Source: Xestospongia muta
Lineage: Eukaryota > Porifera > Demospongiae > Haplosclerida > Petrosiidae
Direction: 5' to 3'
Assembly: GCA_963693285.1 (NCBI GenBank)
Contig: OY848921.1
Coordinates: 7,081,229 to 7,145,228, forward strand
DNA length: 64,000 bases
Below, in pieces: positions 12,377 to 23,206 of this stretch. Position 1 is the stretch's first letter, and each line of letters opens with the position of its first letter. The notes below the pieces were generated by a model, which was given only the letters and a program-made list of their open reading frames with translations, ran no database searches and was not told where the DNA came from. Made by a program: the position numbers and the translations under genes.

Positions 12377-12520
12377 TTAATCTTTCCAGGATTGCCAATA
12401 ATCCACCATGTGTTTTCCTGTAGTCTTTCTAAACATTTTCGTTATTCAGAACTTTGTAACTGTCATGGTAACATTGATCTTGGATCTTTGATGTTCTTTA
12501 GAGTACTTGTTAACATCTTT
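12377..12520 (-). pseudogene. ARSB-like sulfatase relic, C-terminal scrap
   Basis: On the minus strand it reads NKYSKEHQRSKIN, a stop, then KHMVDYWQSWKD and a stop at the expected place. This matches the NKYSKEPRDMQDQGYH and HGGYWQPWKD ends of the intact copies. About 50 codons survive, with an internal stop and small deletions. Confidence 0.75.
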
Positions 12521-12803
12521 GGTAGAATATTTTGCTTGAAGTTGTACATACCTTGTGATCCAGAGGATGATCTTGATTCATGTCAATGCATATAAGTAGG
12601 AATAAAGACTCTACCAGCATTACGTGAAAGTAATAACAGCATACACAACCACATGAATACTGACAGTTTGTACATGAATTATTTTAAATGATATTAGCTA
12701 ACATTAACCTCCAGGAACATTCACAAGCATACAATAGCAATATTATGTTTATGCATTCAACTATAAGAAATATGAAGGTAGAATCCAATTATTACATTTT
12801 ACT

Positions 12804-12951
12804 AATGGTGGTCTTTTACCTGAGTCAAGAAAAGACAAGTCTACTCAATGTTTTATTCACATTGCTGATTGGTACACTACATTCTGTAAGCTAGCTGGTG
12901 TTGATCCAGATGATTCTGATCCAGCCTGATTTCCTGTGGATGGTATGGACA
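12804..12951 (+). pseudogene. ARSB-like sulfatase relic, conserved middle block
   Basis: On the plus strand it reads TNGGLLPESRKDKSTQCF and then HIADWYTTFCKLAGVDPDD, a stop in place of Gly-Lys, then FPVDGMD. Nothing recognisable surrounds it. The block is the same one that is nearly invariant across the array. Confidence 0.8.
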
Positions 12952-13253
12952 CAGAGATTCATATTCCTAATTTATATTGAAATAATCAGCAGAGTGAATA
13001 TATTATAATTTCCTTTTGGAAATCTAAAAATGATCTTACATCATATTGTGTAAACTATCTTTGTGCCATTCAAAAACAGCATTTAATGTAAATAGCTCCA
13101 GTACATTCTTTGTTTTCATACTTAGTATCAAACATTTCCCAAAACATCATTAATTAATGGCCAGTTTTATTTAACATCATTAATTAAGAAACAATTAAGT
13201 TAACAAAATTCATCATTTTAGTGTGTTTGGGTGGAGCTCATTTTTTGCTAACA
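12952..13253. other. Intergenic, upstream of copy E
   Basis: AT-rich, including two close copies of a CATTAATTAA motif near 13148 and 13177. No coding signal. Confidence 0.5.
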
Positions 13254-14741
13254 ATGCTACCTACTTTTGTTTTGGTTTCTCTATTAGTCATCAGTGTAGC
13301 TGGTGCCCCAATCAAACCTCATATTGTCTTTGTTCTGGTTGATGACTGGGGATATGCTGATGTCAGTTTTCGTAATCCAGCTATCTACTCTCCCAACTTT
13401 CAAATGCTAGCTAAGACTGGTCTCATCCTGGATCGACACTATGTCTTTAAGTACTGTTCACCTTCTAGAGCATCCTTCCTAACTGGACGTTGGCCTCATC
13501 ATGCTCACCAGTGGAATCCTCCAGAAGATGTTACAGTTGGTGCTAATCTCAAAATGACAATGATACCAGCAAAGCTTAAAATGGCAGGTTATAAAACTCA
13601 TATGGTTGGTAAGTGGCATGAAGGCTTCTTTGAGCCAGGTTATCTTCCTGTCAACAGAGGGTTTGATACATCTAGTGGTTTTCTTGGAGGTGGTGAAAAT
13701 CACATGAATGAAAGAGTTGGCTGTGCAGTTGACTTCTGGAAAAATATGGGTCCAGATTCTCGCAATGGAACATATGATGCTTACATCTATAGAGACGATC
13801 TGACAGATATACTAAATCAACATGATCCAACACAACCATTCTTTCTTTATCTACCATTACATAATGTACATACTCCATTACAAGCTCCTGATGAATGGTT
13901 AAATAAATATGCAGTGAATTCAACATGTGAAAATCGTCGTACATATCAAGCTATGGTCAGTGTAGCTGATAATGTGACTGGACATGTTGTTGATCTACTA
14001 AAGAAGAAAGGAATGTGGGATAACACCATATTTGTAATATCTGCTGATAATGGTGGTGCTCCTTGTAGTGGTAGTAACTATCCGTTGAAAGGGTCTAAAG
14101 CCACTTTTTATGAAGGTGGTGTCCGATCATTGGCCTTTGCTAATGGTGGTCTTTTACCTGAGTCAAGAAGAGGCAAGTCTACTCAAGGTTTTATTCACAT
14201 TGCTGATTGGTACACTACATTCTGTAAGCTAGCTGGTGTTGATCCAGATGATTCTGGTCCAGGCAAATTTCCAGTAGACGGCATGGATGTATGGTCTATT
14301 ATAACAGGAGAAAATGAGAAGACACCTCATGATGAGATTGTACTGGGATATGACTTTGATTATAACAATCTTAAACGTCCTCATCAAGGTGCTATAATTG
14401 TTGGCAATTACAAATTAATTATTGGTCCTCAAGAAGTTGGGTGTGATACAGCAATGTGGTCTCCATTAGACTATCCATGCACAAATGGACGTACAGGAGA
14501 TGACTGTGATCCACATTGTTTGTTTGATATTGTCAATGATCCTAGAGAATTAAATAACCTTGCTAAAACAGAACCTAAGCTAATGCAGGAACTACTTCAA
14601 CGCTATAACAAATATTCCCAAGAACCTCGTGATATGCAAGATCAAGGTTATCATTCTAATGAAGATTTACCTAGTGATCCTAATGCATGTCAATACATGA
14701 GAGAACATGGAGGCTACTGGCAGTCATGGAAAAATACCTAA
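13254..14741 (+). CDS. ARSB-like: ARSB-like arylsulfatase, copy E (only intact plus-strand copy)
   Basis: 495 residues from the ATG at 13254; upstream in-frame codons have no ATG. The signal peptide is MLPTFVLVSLLVISVAGA. D30-D31, C68 in CSPSR, MVGKWHEG, LHNVH and ADNGG are intact. Distinctive points: KMTMIPAK where most copies have NMTML/I (loss of one N-glycosylation sequon), the loop GSKATFYEGGVR, and VWSIITG for VWPIITG. It stands in reverse orientation between minus-strand copies D and F, so an inversion or inverted duplication has happened here. Its C-terminal third (DCDPHCLFDIVNDPRELNNL) is its own type, not shared with the neighbours. Confidence 0.92.
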   Translation: MLPTFVLVSLLVISVAGAPIKPHIVFVLVDDWGYADVSFRNPAIYSPNFQMLAKTGLILDRHYVFKYCSPSRASFLTGRWPHHAHQWNPPEDVTVGANLKMTMIPAKLKMAGYKTHMVGKWHEGFFEPGYLPVNRGFDTSSGFLGGGENHMNERVGCAVDFWKNMGPDSRNGTYDAYIYRDDLTDILNQHDPTQPFFLYLPLHNVHTPLQAPDEWLNKYAVNSTCENRRTYQAMVSVADNVTGHVVDLLKKKGMWDNTIFVISADNGGAPCSGSNYPLKGSKATFYEGGVRSLAFANGGLLPESRRGKSTQGFIHIADWYTTFCKLAGVDPDDSGPGKFPVDGMDVWSIITGENEKTPHDEIVLGYDFDYNNLKRPHQGAIIVGNYKLIIGPQEVGCDTAMWSPLDYPCTNGRTGDDCDPHCLFDIVNDPRELNNLAKTEPKLMQELLQRYNKYSQEPRDMQDQGYHSNEDLPSDPNACQYMREHGGYWQSWKNT

Positions 14742-15386
14742 AAATAACATTACGCTAAAAGCTATATTATCTAAATGCCACATGTAATTTACTAACAACA
14801 CCTTTTGCTAATTGCTAGATTTTTGTAGCTGTTTTATGCCTATTTTAGCCACATATTTGAAACCATTATAAAAGTTAGTTTATTTACAATGATTAATGCT
14901 AAAACAGAAATTGTCTATTGATGTATTTTCCTGGGTACCACTGTGAACAAGCGTCAACACTTTGCCCTGTGATAAACCCTCAATTAAATAATACTCTAGT
15001 TTACAAAACCTCATTATGTTACTAGTCTGCATTGATGATTTACCAATTACATGAGCAACATTGAGTTAGAAATGTTATCTTACATGATTCAAATGTAATT
15101 AGCTGTTATACAAAGCAAAGAAATAGGTATACTTGACATATATCATTCTAACGACTGTTTAACAACTAAATATAACATGGCAGCTACTATTATCTTTAAA
15201 ATATTTTAAAATTTTAAATAAAATCATTGCAACTTAAGTTTCTATGTTGTCTCTCTACTGCTATTTTGTGAGTAAATTGTAGCAGTTTATATACAATTTT
15301 GTGGTCATGTTAATTAAGCAAAAAATGGCACTGTGACAGTCATTAGTGATTTTTGGGAACTCCTAAGAACAGCATTTGTAGATTAC
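14742..15386. other. Intergenic between convergent copies E and F
   Basis: AT-rich sequence with no open frame related to known families; no repeat stands out. Confidence 0.55.
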
Positions 15387-16877
15387 TTAAGTAGTATCAT
15401 CTTTCCAAGGCTGCCAATATTCTCCTTTTGACTTCATATATTCACAAGCATTAGAATCATTAGGAACTTCTTCACCAGTGTGATAACCTTGATCCTGCAT
15501 TTCTTGTGGCTCTTTAGAATACTTGTTATAACGATCTAACAACTCTTTGAGTATATCTGGTTTCTCTTTACTGAGTTCATGTTCTTCTCGAGGATCATTG
15601 ACAATGTCATAGAGACAGTATGGATCACAGTTCTCTCCTTTTGGACCATCACTACAAGGATAATCTAATGGAGACCACATTAAATTGTCACAGCCTTTAC
15701 CCTGAGCTCCGACAATTAATTTATAATTACCAAATATTAAAGCACCAGCATTTGAAAAATTGTATCCCAGTACAATCTCATCATGAGGTGTCTTCTCACT
15801 TTCTCCTGTTATAATAGGCCATACATCCATGCTATCCACAGGGAACTTTCCTGGACCAGAATCATCTGGATCAACACCAGCTAGCTTACAGAATGTAGTG
15901 TACCAATCAGCAATGTGAATAAAACCTTGAGTAGACTTGCCTCTTCTTGACTCAGGTAAGAGGCCACCATTAGCAAAGGCCAGTGATCGAACACCACCTT
16001 CAAAGAATGTCATTTTGCTACCTTTAAGAGGGTAGTTACTACCACTACAAGGAGCACCACCATTATCAGCAGATATTACAAATATGGTGTTATCCCACAT
16101 TCCTTTCTTCTTTAGTAGATCAACAACATGTCCAGTCACATTATCAGCTACACTGACCATAGCTTGATATGTACGACGATTTTCACATGTTGAATTCACT
16201 GAATATTTATTTAACCACTCATCAGGAGCTTGTAATGGAGTGTGTACATTATGTAATGGTAGATAAAGAAAGAATGGTTGTGTTGGATCATGTTGCATTA
16301 GTATATCTGTCAGATCATTCCTGTAAGTATAGGCATCATATGTACCATTACGTGAGTCTGGAGAAATATTCTTCCAAAAATCAACAGCACAATTGTAAAT
16401 CGTGCCAACCCTTTGGTTCATGTGGTCCTCACCACCTCCAAGAAAACCACTTGATGTATCAAATCCTCTATTGACTGGTAGATATTCTGACTTGTAGAAA
16501 CCTTCATGCCACTTACCAACCATATGAGTTTTATAACCTACTGTTTTTAGTTTTGCTGGTAATAGTGTCATGTTAATATTGACACCAACTAATCCTGATT
16601 GTGGAGGATTCCATTGATGTGAGTGATGAGGCCAACGTCCAGTTAGAAAAGATGCTCTAGAAGGTGAACAGTACTTAAAGACATAATGTCGATCCAGGAT
16701 AAGACCAGTCTTAGCTAGCATTTGAAAGTTGGGAGAGTAGATAGCTGGGTTACGAAAACTGACATCAGCATATCCCCAGTCATCAACCAGAACAAAGACA
16801 ATATGAGGTTTGGTTGGAGCACCTTGTACAAGCAATAACAGTGATGCTATTACTGCAGTTGCTTGTAGTAAAACCAT
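15387..16877 (-). CDS. ARSB-like: ARSB-like arylsulfatase, copy F
   Basis: 496 residues, signal peptide MVLLQATAVIASLLLLVQGA, C70 in CSPSR and every other active-site motif intact. A four-residue insertion is seen in the variable loop: MNQRVGTIYNCAVDFW, where relatives read RVGCAVDFW. The decayed copy at 24589-26035 has the same insertion (RVRMIHNCVVDFW), so the two are sisters. The C-terminus ends in GEYWQPWKDDTT instead of the usual GGYW. N-terminal two thirds resemble copy D; the last third resembles copies C and G. Confidence 0.92.
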   Translation of the reverse strand: MVLLQATAVIASLLLLVQGAPTKPHIVFVLVDDWGYADVSFRNPAIYSPNFQMLAKTGLILDRHYVFKYCSPSRASFLTGRWPHHSHQWNPPQSGLVGVNINMTLLPAKLKTVGYKTHMVGKWHEGFYKSEYLPVNRGFDTSSGFLGGGEDHMNQRVGTIYNCAVDFWKNISPDSRNGTYDAYTYRNDLTDILMQHDPTQPFFLYLPLHNVHTPLQAPDEWLNKYSVNSTCENRRTYQAMVSVADNVTGHVVDLLKKKGMWDNTIFVISADNGGAPCSGSNYPLKGSKMTFFEGGVRSLAFANGGLLPESRRGKSTQGFIHIADWYTTFCKLAGVDPDDSGPGKFPVDSMDVWPIITGESEKTPHDEIVLGYNFSNAGALIFGNYKLIVGAQGKGCDNLMWSPLDYPCSDGPKGENCDPYCLYDIVNDPREEHELSKEKPDILKELLDRYNKYSKEPQEMQDQGYHTGEEVPNDSNACEYMKSKGEYWQPWKDDTT

Positions 16878-17920
16878 AGTGTTTTGTAGAAGCTGTTACT
16901 TAATATTATGTAATATGTGCATGATTGATATGAATGAATATCTTTATAGTGTCTGAATGTATCATGAATAACTTAGCTGTTATTTAACTACAGTATGTTC
17001 CATGCCATTTTGGACCATTGTGAGGTACTATAGTTATACGCTATGAATTATGCAGTACCATAAACTTAACTGTTCATCATTTGAAGACACTTTCATTTGA
17101 TTTTCCTTTATACATAAGCTTACAGTTCAATTTATTCATAAACTTTCATTCTGTATTACAATCTTAAAAAACAAAATTCCTAACCATTGAAAGTGATATT
17201 AGTCAATACATCCAAGTATATACATGAACTTAATTATTCTCTTTTAAGTAACAAATCTAATGGATATTGATTGGTAATTAATAGATATTGACTATTATAC
17301 TGAATATCCTATATCAATGAAAAGTCTTGATTATTTATTAAGTATCTATTAGTATGATAAAATGGATATTTATAGAAACTTATTACTACTGAGTATTCTA
17401 TCATATGCATCATGATTCAATGAGTAATTCTTTACAGTATCCATCTAGTGGTGCATACTTAATAGATGCCAACTATCTTAATATTCAAAAGTACCCAATA
17501 ACAAGTGATTTCTCCTTTTTATTATGTAAAGAAGGACAACTCACGTACTGATCCTCTATAGTTGAAGGCTGTTATTGAGCAGATACGGAAAAACTAATGT
17601 ACATTTGTTATTATTATCCTAGACCACGTCCCAAACATTCTAAAAACTCTAAAGTATATATAGTAATGAGTGCTACCACTCAATTTTGGCACTAATTACT
17701 TCTCATATATGGAGGTAGGTAATTGTAGAACATCTTCCTCCAGCAAATGGTTTATGTAAACTCGGTGTTTTTTCTGCAACAAACAGTTACTGTATTATTA
17801 TTATTATTTGTATTATTATGATTACATAGTCATAATAGATATGTTCTATATTAATAGTATTAACTGTCACTCTCAGTATAGAGACAATAACGAGTACAGT
17901 AGGCACATCTGTGGCCATTG
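16878..17920. other. Intergenic, with one copy of a dispersed repeat
   Basis: AT-rich. The stretch about 17146-17400 is a diverged direct copy of 20690-20945. No coding signal. Confidence 0.55.
17146..17400 (+). repeat. Dispersed repeat, copy 1
   Basis: Shares with 20690-20945 the landmarks GTAATTAATAGATATTGA, then TATCCTA(T/C)ATCAATGAAA followed by AGTC(T/A)TGATTATTTATT. Same strand in both. No termini or coding capacity seen, so the class is unknown. Confidence 0.7.
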
Positions 17921-19884
17921 TCAGGCGCTTAATGCTGCCCAAACAATCCCAGTAATGACCCAATAAGACACCCCATACACAATGGCTACAATATCAAGGA
18001 TCAAAGCAGTTTGGCCACTACTTTTGGCATCTTTCATATCACCTCGTACCTCAGCATCACGAGCCTATATACATACATACAATTTGTAATTGATTCTATA
18101 TTCTTTGAAAATCATACTTACACCTATGGCAAAGAGAATAGCTGGAACAACACAGAACAGTGCCTCACACTTTAAACAAAAAAAGCAAACAAATACCAAT
18201 ATAATCGACAATGTCAAGTAATGGTCCTTAGTAGGAGTATGAACAACAGTCTGTGCCACTGGAGTTGGTTGTGATGTTATGACAACTACTTCAGTAGACT
18301 ATAAAAATTAAAATTTTTCACTATATAGTGTCAATATTGTGAAGATATGTAACTCACAGGCTGTTGTTGTGGAGATGGAGTAACCTGAGCAGATGGAGGA
18401 AATGGGTGCTGTTGGCCAGGAGTTGTATAATACGGTAGAGATGGAACTTCTGCATATATGTTCAAATAATTCACTAGCTGCATGATTATAAAATTAAATC
18501 TGTACCTTGCTGTAGGGGATAGCTTTGTCCTTGTGGGTAATACCCTTGCTGTGGTGGATAACTCTGTCCTTGTGGGTAAAACTCTTGCTGTGGTGGATAA
18601 TTTTGTCCTTGTGGGTATTCTTGCTGTGGTGGATAGTTTTGTCCCTGTGGGTACTCTTGTTGTGGTGGATAACGTTGTCCCTGTGGGTACCCTTGCTGTG
18701 GTGGATAACCTTGTCCCTGTGGGTAATACTCTTGCTGTGGTGGATAACTTTGTCCTTGTGGGTAATTCCCGTGCTGTTGTACATGTGGATATGCTTGCTG
18801 TGTTGGTGGATATGTTACCTCTCCTTCAGCCACATGGTAATGTACTTGCTATTATCATATGGTGATAAATAATTAAAGTCAATTTTATCAGTAAATTCCT
18901 CTTCTGTTAGAGCAGACAACATATTTTACTCTGTAACATTCTATTATTTCCATTATAACTTTTATTAATTGATGCATGATAAATGAATATCTTACAATCA
19001 TTATAAGCCTTCCATTAGGCTGGAATAAATCTTATTATAATAAACCTTTAATAATGAATATTCACTAAACTATTGAGAAATATATAAATTATAAAACTAA
19101 TATGTAAATTGTAACAGCTAGTAATTTGTACCTTACACCAATGGATCACTATGGATGGAATTCAAATTTGTATGAATTGCAAACTTGTAACTTTGCACTA
19201 GTATCCCATAGCAACAAACAGTGAGTAATTCACATGAACTCTAGACTCCATAATAATCCACCCATATATAAGGTACAATTCAGTTGTTAAAATAATCAAT
19301 TTACTTTTACATTGATATTACTCCCTTAATTAAATTATGACATAAATATCATGACAATTGGACTTATTAAGAATTGAATTGGCTCAGTTTCTTAATATTG
19401 CAATATAAGTTGCTATAATGTTGCATGGAATGTAATTAGGCAGCTCATCTGTAAATACATCAAATAACTCAGTCTTGAGTAAACATTACCTGAGGTGGAT
19501 AGACATTGTAACCTAAATAAAGGACAAAGAACAGCAATTGATGATACTATAGTCACACATGTCAAAGCACAAGAGAAGTGAGGCTGATCTACTAACAGAC
19601 TGTGATGAAATTGGACATTGTGTAGTTTCAAATGCTATGCTATTCACAGAATTTGAATAACCAGCCATACTTAATATCATGTTAAGGCTAGCTGCTTGCA
19701 TGAGGACTTTCCCAGCTTTGGATAATATATATCTGGTTCACTGAAATGCACATGTCATTTGACAAAGATGCAAACAATTGACTCAATTATAATCTGACAT
19801 TTATTCTCTGGTTTTCTTGCACAACATACTGAGTTACTAGTAAGATTATTTCTAAAGTTAAGAGTAGTCTAGCTCACCTTCCAT
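17921..19884 (-). CDS. Dispanin/CD225 (IFITM-like) two-pass membrane protein with Tyr-Pro-Gln repeats
   Basis: Six coding exons on the minus strand: 19878-19884, 19490-19512, 18506-18848, 18358-18449, 18122-18298 and 17921-18064. They join in frame to 261 residues. The first coding exon is only 7 nt (ATG GAA G) and the second 23 nt; together they give MEGYNVYPPQ, which continues the style of the next exon. Residues about 36-122 are a tandem repeat of YPQGQ-x-YPPQQ(E/G). After a Pro-rich linker comes the CD225 domain: a first hydrophobic segment at about 181-210 with Cys residues (FVCFFCLKCEALFC), the conserved loop GARDAEVRGDMKDAKSSGQ, and a second segment at about 233-255. The R-x-GD-x-A-x-S pattern is the dispanin signature. 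The domain is typical of membrane-remodelling or SNARE-associated proteins such as PRRT and IFITM. Without the two mini exons the frame would have to start at a GTG, so the spliced model is preferred. Confidence 0.8.
18506..18815 (-). repeat. Coding minisatellite (YPQGQxYPPQQ)n
   Basis: About nine units of 30-33 bp within the third coding exon of the dispanin gene. Unit length variation is always a multiple of three, and the encoded Tyr-Pro-Gln pattern is kept. This repeat also creates long artefactual open frames on both strands. Confidence 0.9.
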
Positions 19885-20454
19885 GTCGATGTCTAGATCC
19901 TCTCTATCAATTGGTCCGACAGAACTATGTACGAAATTTTTGATAGTATGCGAACATAAACGGACATGCACGTATATTACACGCGTATAACAGCAAAAAT
20001 TTTAACAGATTCAGTCTTGATTCAGTTAATTTGAGCTAGCTGTGTAGCTACAGACAGAGCTATTTAAGTATATGTATTACCACCAATGCTTGTGGATGGC
20101 TTCTGTTATGAGTGAAGTAGCATATGTTACCATATGAGCACATACCATGCATACCTGTTGTATATGTTTAGTCTTGTACTCCAGACTACTACTACACAGT
20201 AGTATATGACACAATTGTTTGAAAATATAGCCAAGCCAATTCCTACCATATACATATTTGAATAATGAGTGTTATATAAACCAGTATATATACCTGTAAT
20301 TCAAGTTGACATAACAGGACATAGCATTCTTTCATCATAAACAAAAACCTAGTCTGTCTATGTTTCTGAAGCCATGCAATTAATTAGGCTGTGTTCATTG
20401 TCATTGTGAAAGGACATTGGGAAAGTTTTCGAGAAGGAATATTTGTATTTTTGG

Positions 20455-20575
20455 GAAATTTAATTTTCGCGATATAGTGAAGTACCACGCCCAATAACCG
20501 GCAATTTGCGAATTTTATTTTCGCGAATGGCTTTATGTTCCAAAATTTGTGAAAATATTTCTTCTCGATAATAAT
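20455..20575. repeat. Possible MITE-like remnant with TTCGCGA motifs
   Basis: AATTTTCGCGATA, then TTTGCGAATTTT and ATTTTCGCGAATGG, then AAATTTGTGAAAAT. Such internally repetitive TTCGCGA tracts are common in invertebrate non-autonomous elements, but I cannot define ends. Confidence 0.3.
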
Positions 20576-20689
20576 TTTTTATATTAGCCTAAATTGAAAT
20601 ACAAGAGTAAACTTATATATACCATTATAACTATTCATCTTTGTTAAGTGCAACCAGTATTAATAAACAAAATTCAGAATACTGCTACA

Positions 20690-20945
20690 GAAATTCATTC
20701 TTCTTTACAAGTCTCAAAAACAAGCTTCCTAAACAATGAATTGATATTAATTAGTACATTATTACTTTAATTATTATCTATTAAATAACTAATCTCATGG
20801 ATAATGTTTCGTAATTAATAGATATTGATATATATATATATATATATATATATACTTGCTACTATACTGAGTATCCTACATCAATGAAAAGTCATGATTA
20901 TTTATTAAGTATTCATAGTATGGATAGCAATGAATATTATTAGTA
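20690..20945 (+). repeat. Dispersed repeat, copy 2
   Basis: Diverged direct copy of 17146-17400, enlarged by a (TA)n expansion at about 20826-20854 just after the shared AATAGATATTGATA segment. Confidence 0.7.
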
Positions 20946-21640
20946 ATATTTTAGCAAATGAATTGAAGTAACTGCTGTAAACTATGGAGTATGACATGAC
21001 AAGATTTTTGTATCACTTGATTTTTATTTCACATTAAAGCATTTGTCATTTGAAGAAACAAAATATACTATTAAAATACATTATTAAGTTTGTGTTTAAC
21101 GCTATTTATTGATATGTACAAATTAACCCCTCGTTCTTCTCCCTCCACCACATAAAAGTAACATTGAAACAAAATATTTTCATGACAAATCAACTACTTA
21201 GTACACTTATTAACTCCTCTTCTGTATGAACATTTTGAGAACTCATATTTTATATGAAAAATCATGAAGATTTCTTCCAATTTGTGAACTTTTGTGAGTT
21301 ACTAAAAACTTTGCTAAATTGCACTAATTTAGCTATTATAGTCCTCATGGATGAGGAGTGTGGATCCATAATATATGTATAACTTTGATCAAATATCAGT
21401 ACTGAGAGCCTCACAATGTGACTTGATGAATTATGAACAATATTAAAAGCACTGAATCATCAATCTAATACTTGTAACTCGTTTTTTGATCCATTTATTA
21501 ACTCTAACCTTATTACTACACATTTTTTCCTTCTACCTTTGAGATTTATTCCTTATCATCCTCATTGTACATAACCTCCTTATGTATCACTATTTCTTAT
21601 ATCTCAAGAGTGTGTTTTATACTAGCTTACACCATTATAC

Positions 21641-23006
21641 CAGTGGAGTAGGCAGATAAAAAATATTGGGGGGGGGGGGGCAGAAGGTAGAAAGACTTAT
21701 CACAGAACGCAGAAGCTATATAGCTTTAATTAATTTAGACCACCCCAGATTACTTTTGCAAAATATTTATAATTTCATATTATAATAAACAATGCAGTAT
21801 TATAACTGTCCAAAATAACTTATTCTTTCTTCATTCACTTGAACAAACTCTGTTGAGACATTGTTGGATCATAGAATTTCTCAGATAATTTTTTTACATG
21901 TTTCAATATGGAAAAACTGCTCAGCCAAGGCAGCGATGACAGAAATTGTCAAATATAACTTGATTAGCTTGTGCACCTCTGTAATAAAATTTTTTAAGCT
22001 TGGGTGCTGGTTGAAGGCATCACAGATTGTTTGAACTCATGTGACTTCTCTAATGATATTCCATCCGGAGGTACAGATTTTATAGCGTCTGGAAGAAGTT
22101 GAAGGTGGAGCTTTAACTTTGCCATGTCAATATCCCTTTCATACATATCAACTATTTCCTCCGACAATGACACTGGTTTACCATTTGCACTATCAATAAG
22201 CAGGATCTCAACACTTCTTACAAAGGAAAATTCTTCTGTGTAAACAGTTTTTTTAAGATTTCCTATTATGTTATCAATTACTTCAAAATATTCTCTTCTG
22301 TAAAAGTCTTCTATAGAATTGAAAGAATGCTCAGGTGAACTATCATTTAATCTCCTTGGAAGTCATAGTTGCCTAGGCAATATTGGTGGGTCACACTTAT
22401 CTTTAGCGTCATCTTTGACTAAGTCAAAGAACTTTGGAACATTTCATCTGTTCTATGGTTTGTCAGACCTCAAATGGTGACATTAACTGTACTATTGCCA
22501 GTGGAGTTTAAACTAATTTCACTCTCACTGTTGCCAGAATGTTCATTGCCATCATCTATCAGTAGTATATGAAATAATTGGGACAGTAACTAGCTAAACA
22601 GTATTTACCTTGAGATGGGAAAATTCAACTGAGGAAAAAAGTTCTTAATGCCCTGTTTACTGTTATCTGTCTTTCTCCTTTTTGCTGATTTCATTTCAAA
22701 TTCAAATTCAGTCAGAGACATTAGCTGACTATAGTACTTCAGTCTTCCTACTACATATAGTGCTGAGAATATGACAGCTAGCCTACAGTCTTTGTTTAAG
22801 TGAAGCACATGTCCATGGTGTTAACTACTAATATGACTGTCACGCTATTGATGTGGTTTTCAACAGGTTTAAACTGTCAAAAAGTTATAAGTCCACTGTA
22901 CACCATACACCAATACTGTGGATGTAAATATACTTGGCTGTAATATACTAATGGATATGTCAACCAATATTGGGGGGGCAGCTGCCTCCCTGTTTCTACT
23001 CCACTG
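21641..23006 (-). mobile_element. Decayed hAT-type DNA transposon with terminal inverted repeats
   Basis: The ends are inverted: CAGTGGAGTAG at 21641 and its complement ending at 23006, each followed inward by a G-run (GGGGGGGGGGGG at about 21669; GGGGGGGCAGCTGCC near 22974). CAGTGG termini followed by a poly-G stretch are usual for ZMYM/TTF-type hAT elements. Inside, the minus strand has AKRRKTDNSKQGIKNFF (22605-22808), typical of the N-terminus of these transposases. Further in come a middle segment (EDFYRREYFEVIDNII, SVEILLIDSANGKPV) and a stop-ridden C-terminus resembling the dimerisation region (QFLSSLP, DPTMSQQSL). The N-terminal BED/TTF zinc finger and most of the DDE core are missing. 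No clean 8-bp target duplication is visible. Inactive. Confidence 0.75.
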
Positions 23007-23206
23007 TATATTCATCCTTTGCTTAGTTTAGAATAAATTATCAGTTATAAAAAGTTTATAGAAAAAGTTTAAAAGTTTTATAGAAAAAAGTAGAGTGATC
23101 CTAGCCCACGCAGCGAACGTCGAGGGTTAAATTTTGTAGGTATTTATTCAAGAGCAATTAGTCTCATTCTCACAATATCGTTCACTCGCATAAAAGTCTT
23201 AAGAGA
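23007..23206. other. 5' flank of the SRCR gene
   Basis: Short gap with no coding signal. The bases just before the ATG are AAGAGA; no TATA box can be assigned with confidence. Confidence 0.4.

Larger units (their letters stand above)
19885..21640. other. Intergenic, repeat-rich
   Basis: No gene recognised. It holds a stretch with repeated TTCGCGA motifs (about 20455-20570) that looks like a small mobile element or its remnant, a second copy of the dispersed repeat, and a (TA)n tract at about 20826-20854. Confidence 0.55.

Noticed and set aside
18486..18833. Start of the dispanin protein at 18833
   Set aside because: The codon is GTG; an in-frame stop lies just upstream, and splicing from two micro exons gives an ATG start.
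18482..18872. Plus-strand open frames rich in VPVGTLAVVDN- or LWWITLSLW-like repeats
   Set aside because: Shadow frames opposite the Tyr-Pro-Gln repeat exon of the dispanin gene, which alone splices into a recognisable domain.
21633..23014. 8-bp target duplication around the hAT element
   Set aside because: CATTATAC on the left and TATATTCA on the right do not match; the duplication is eroded or the borders are off.
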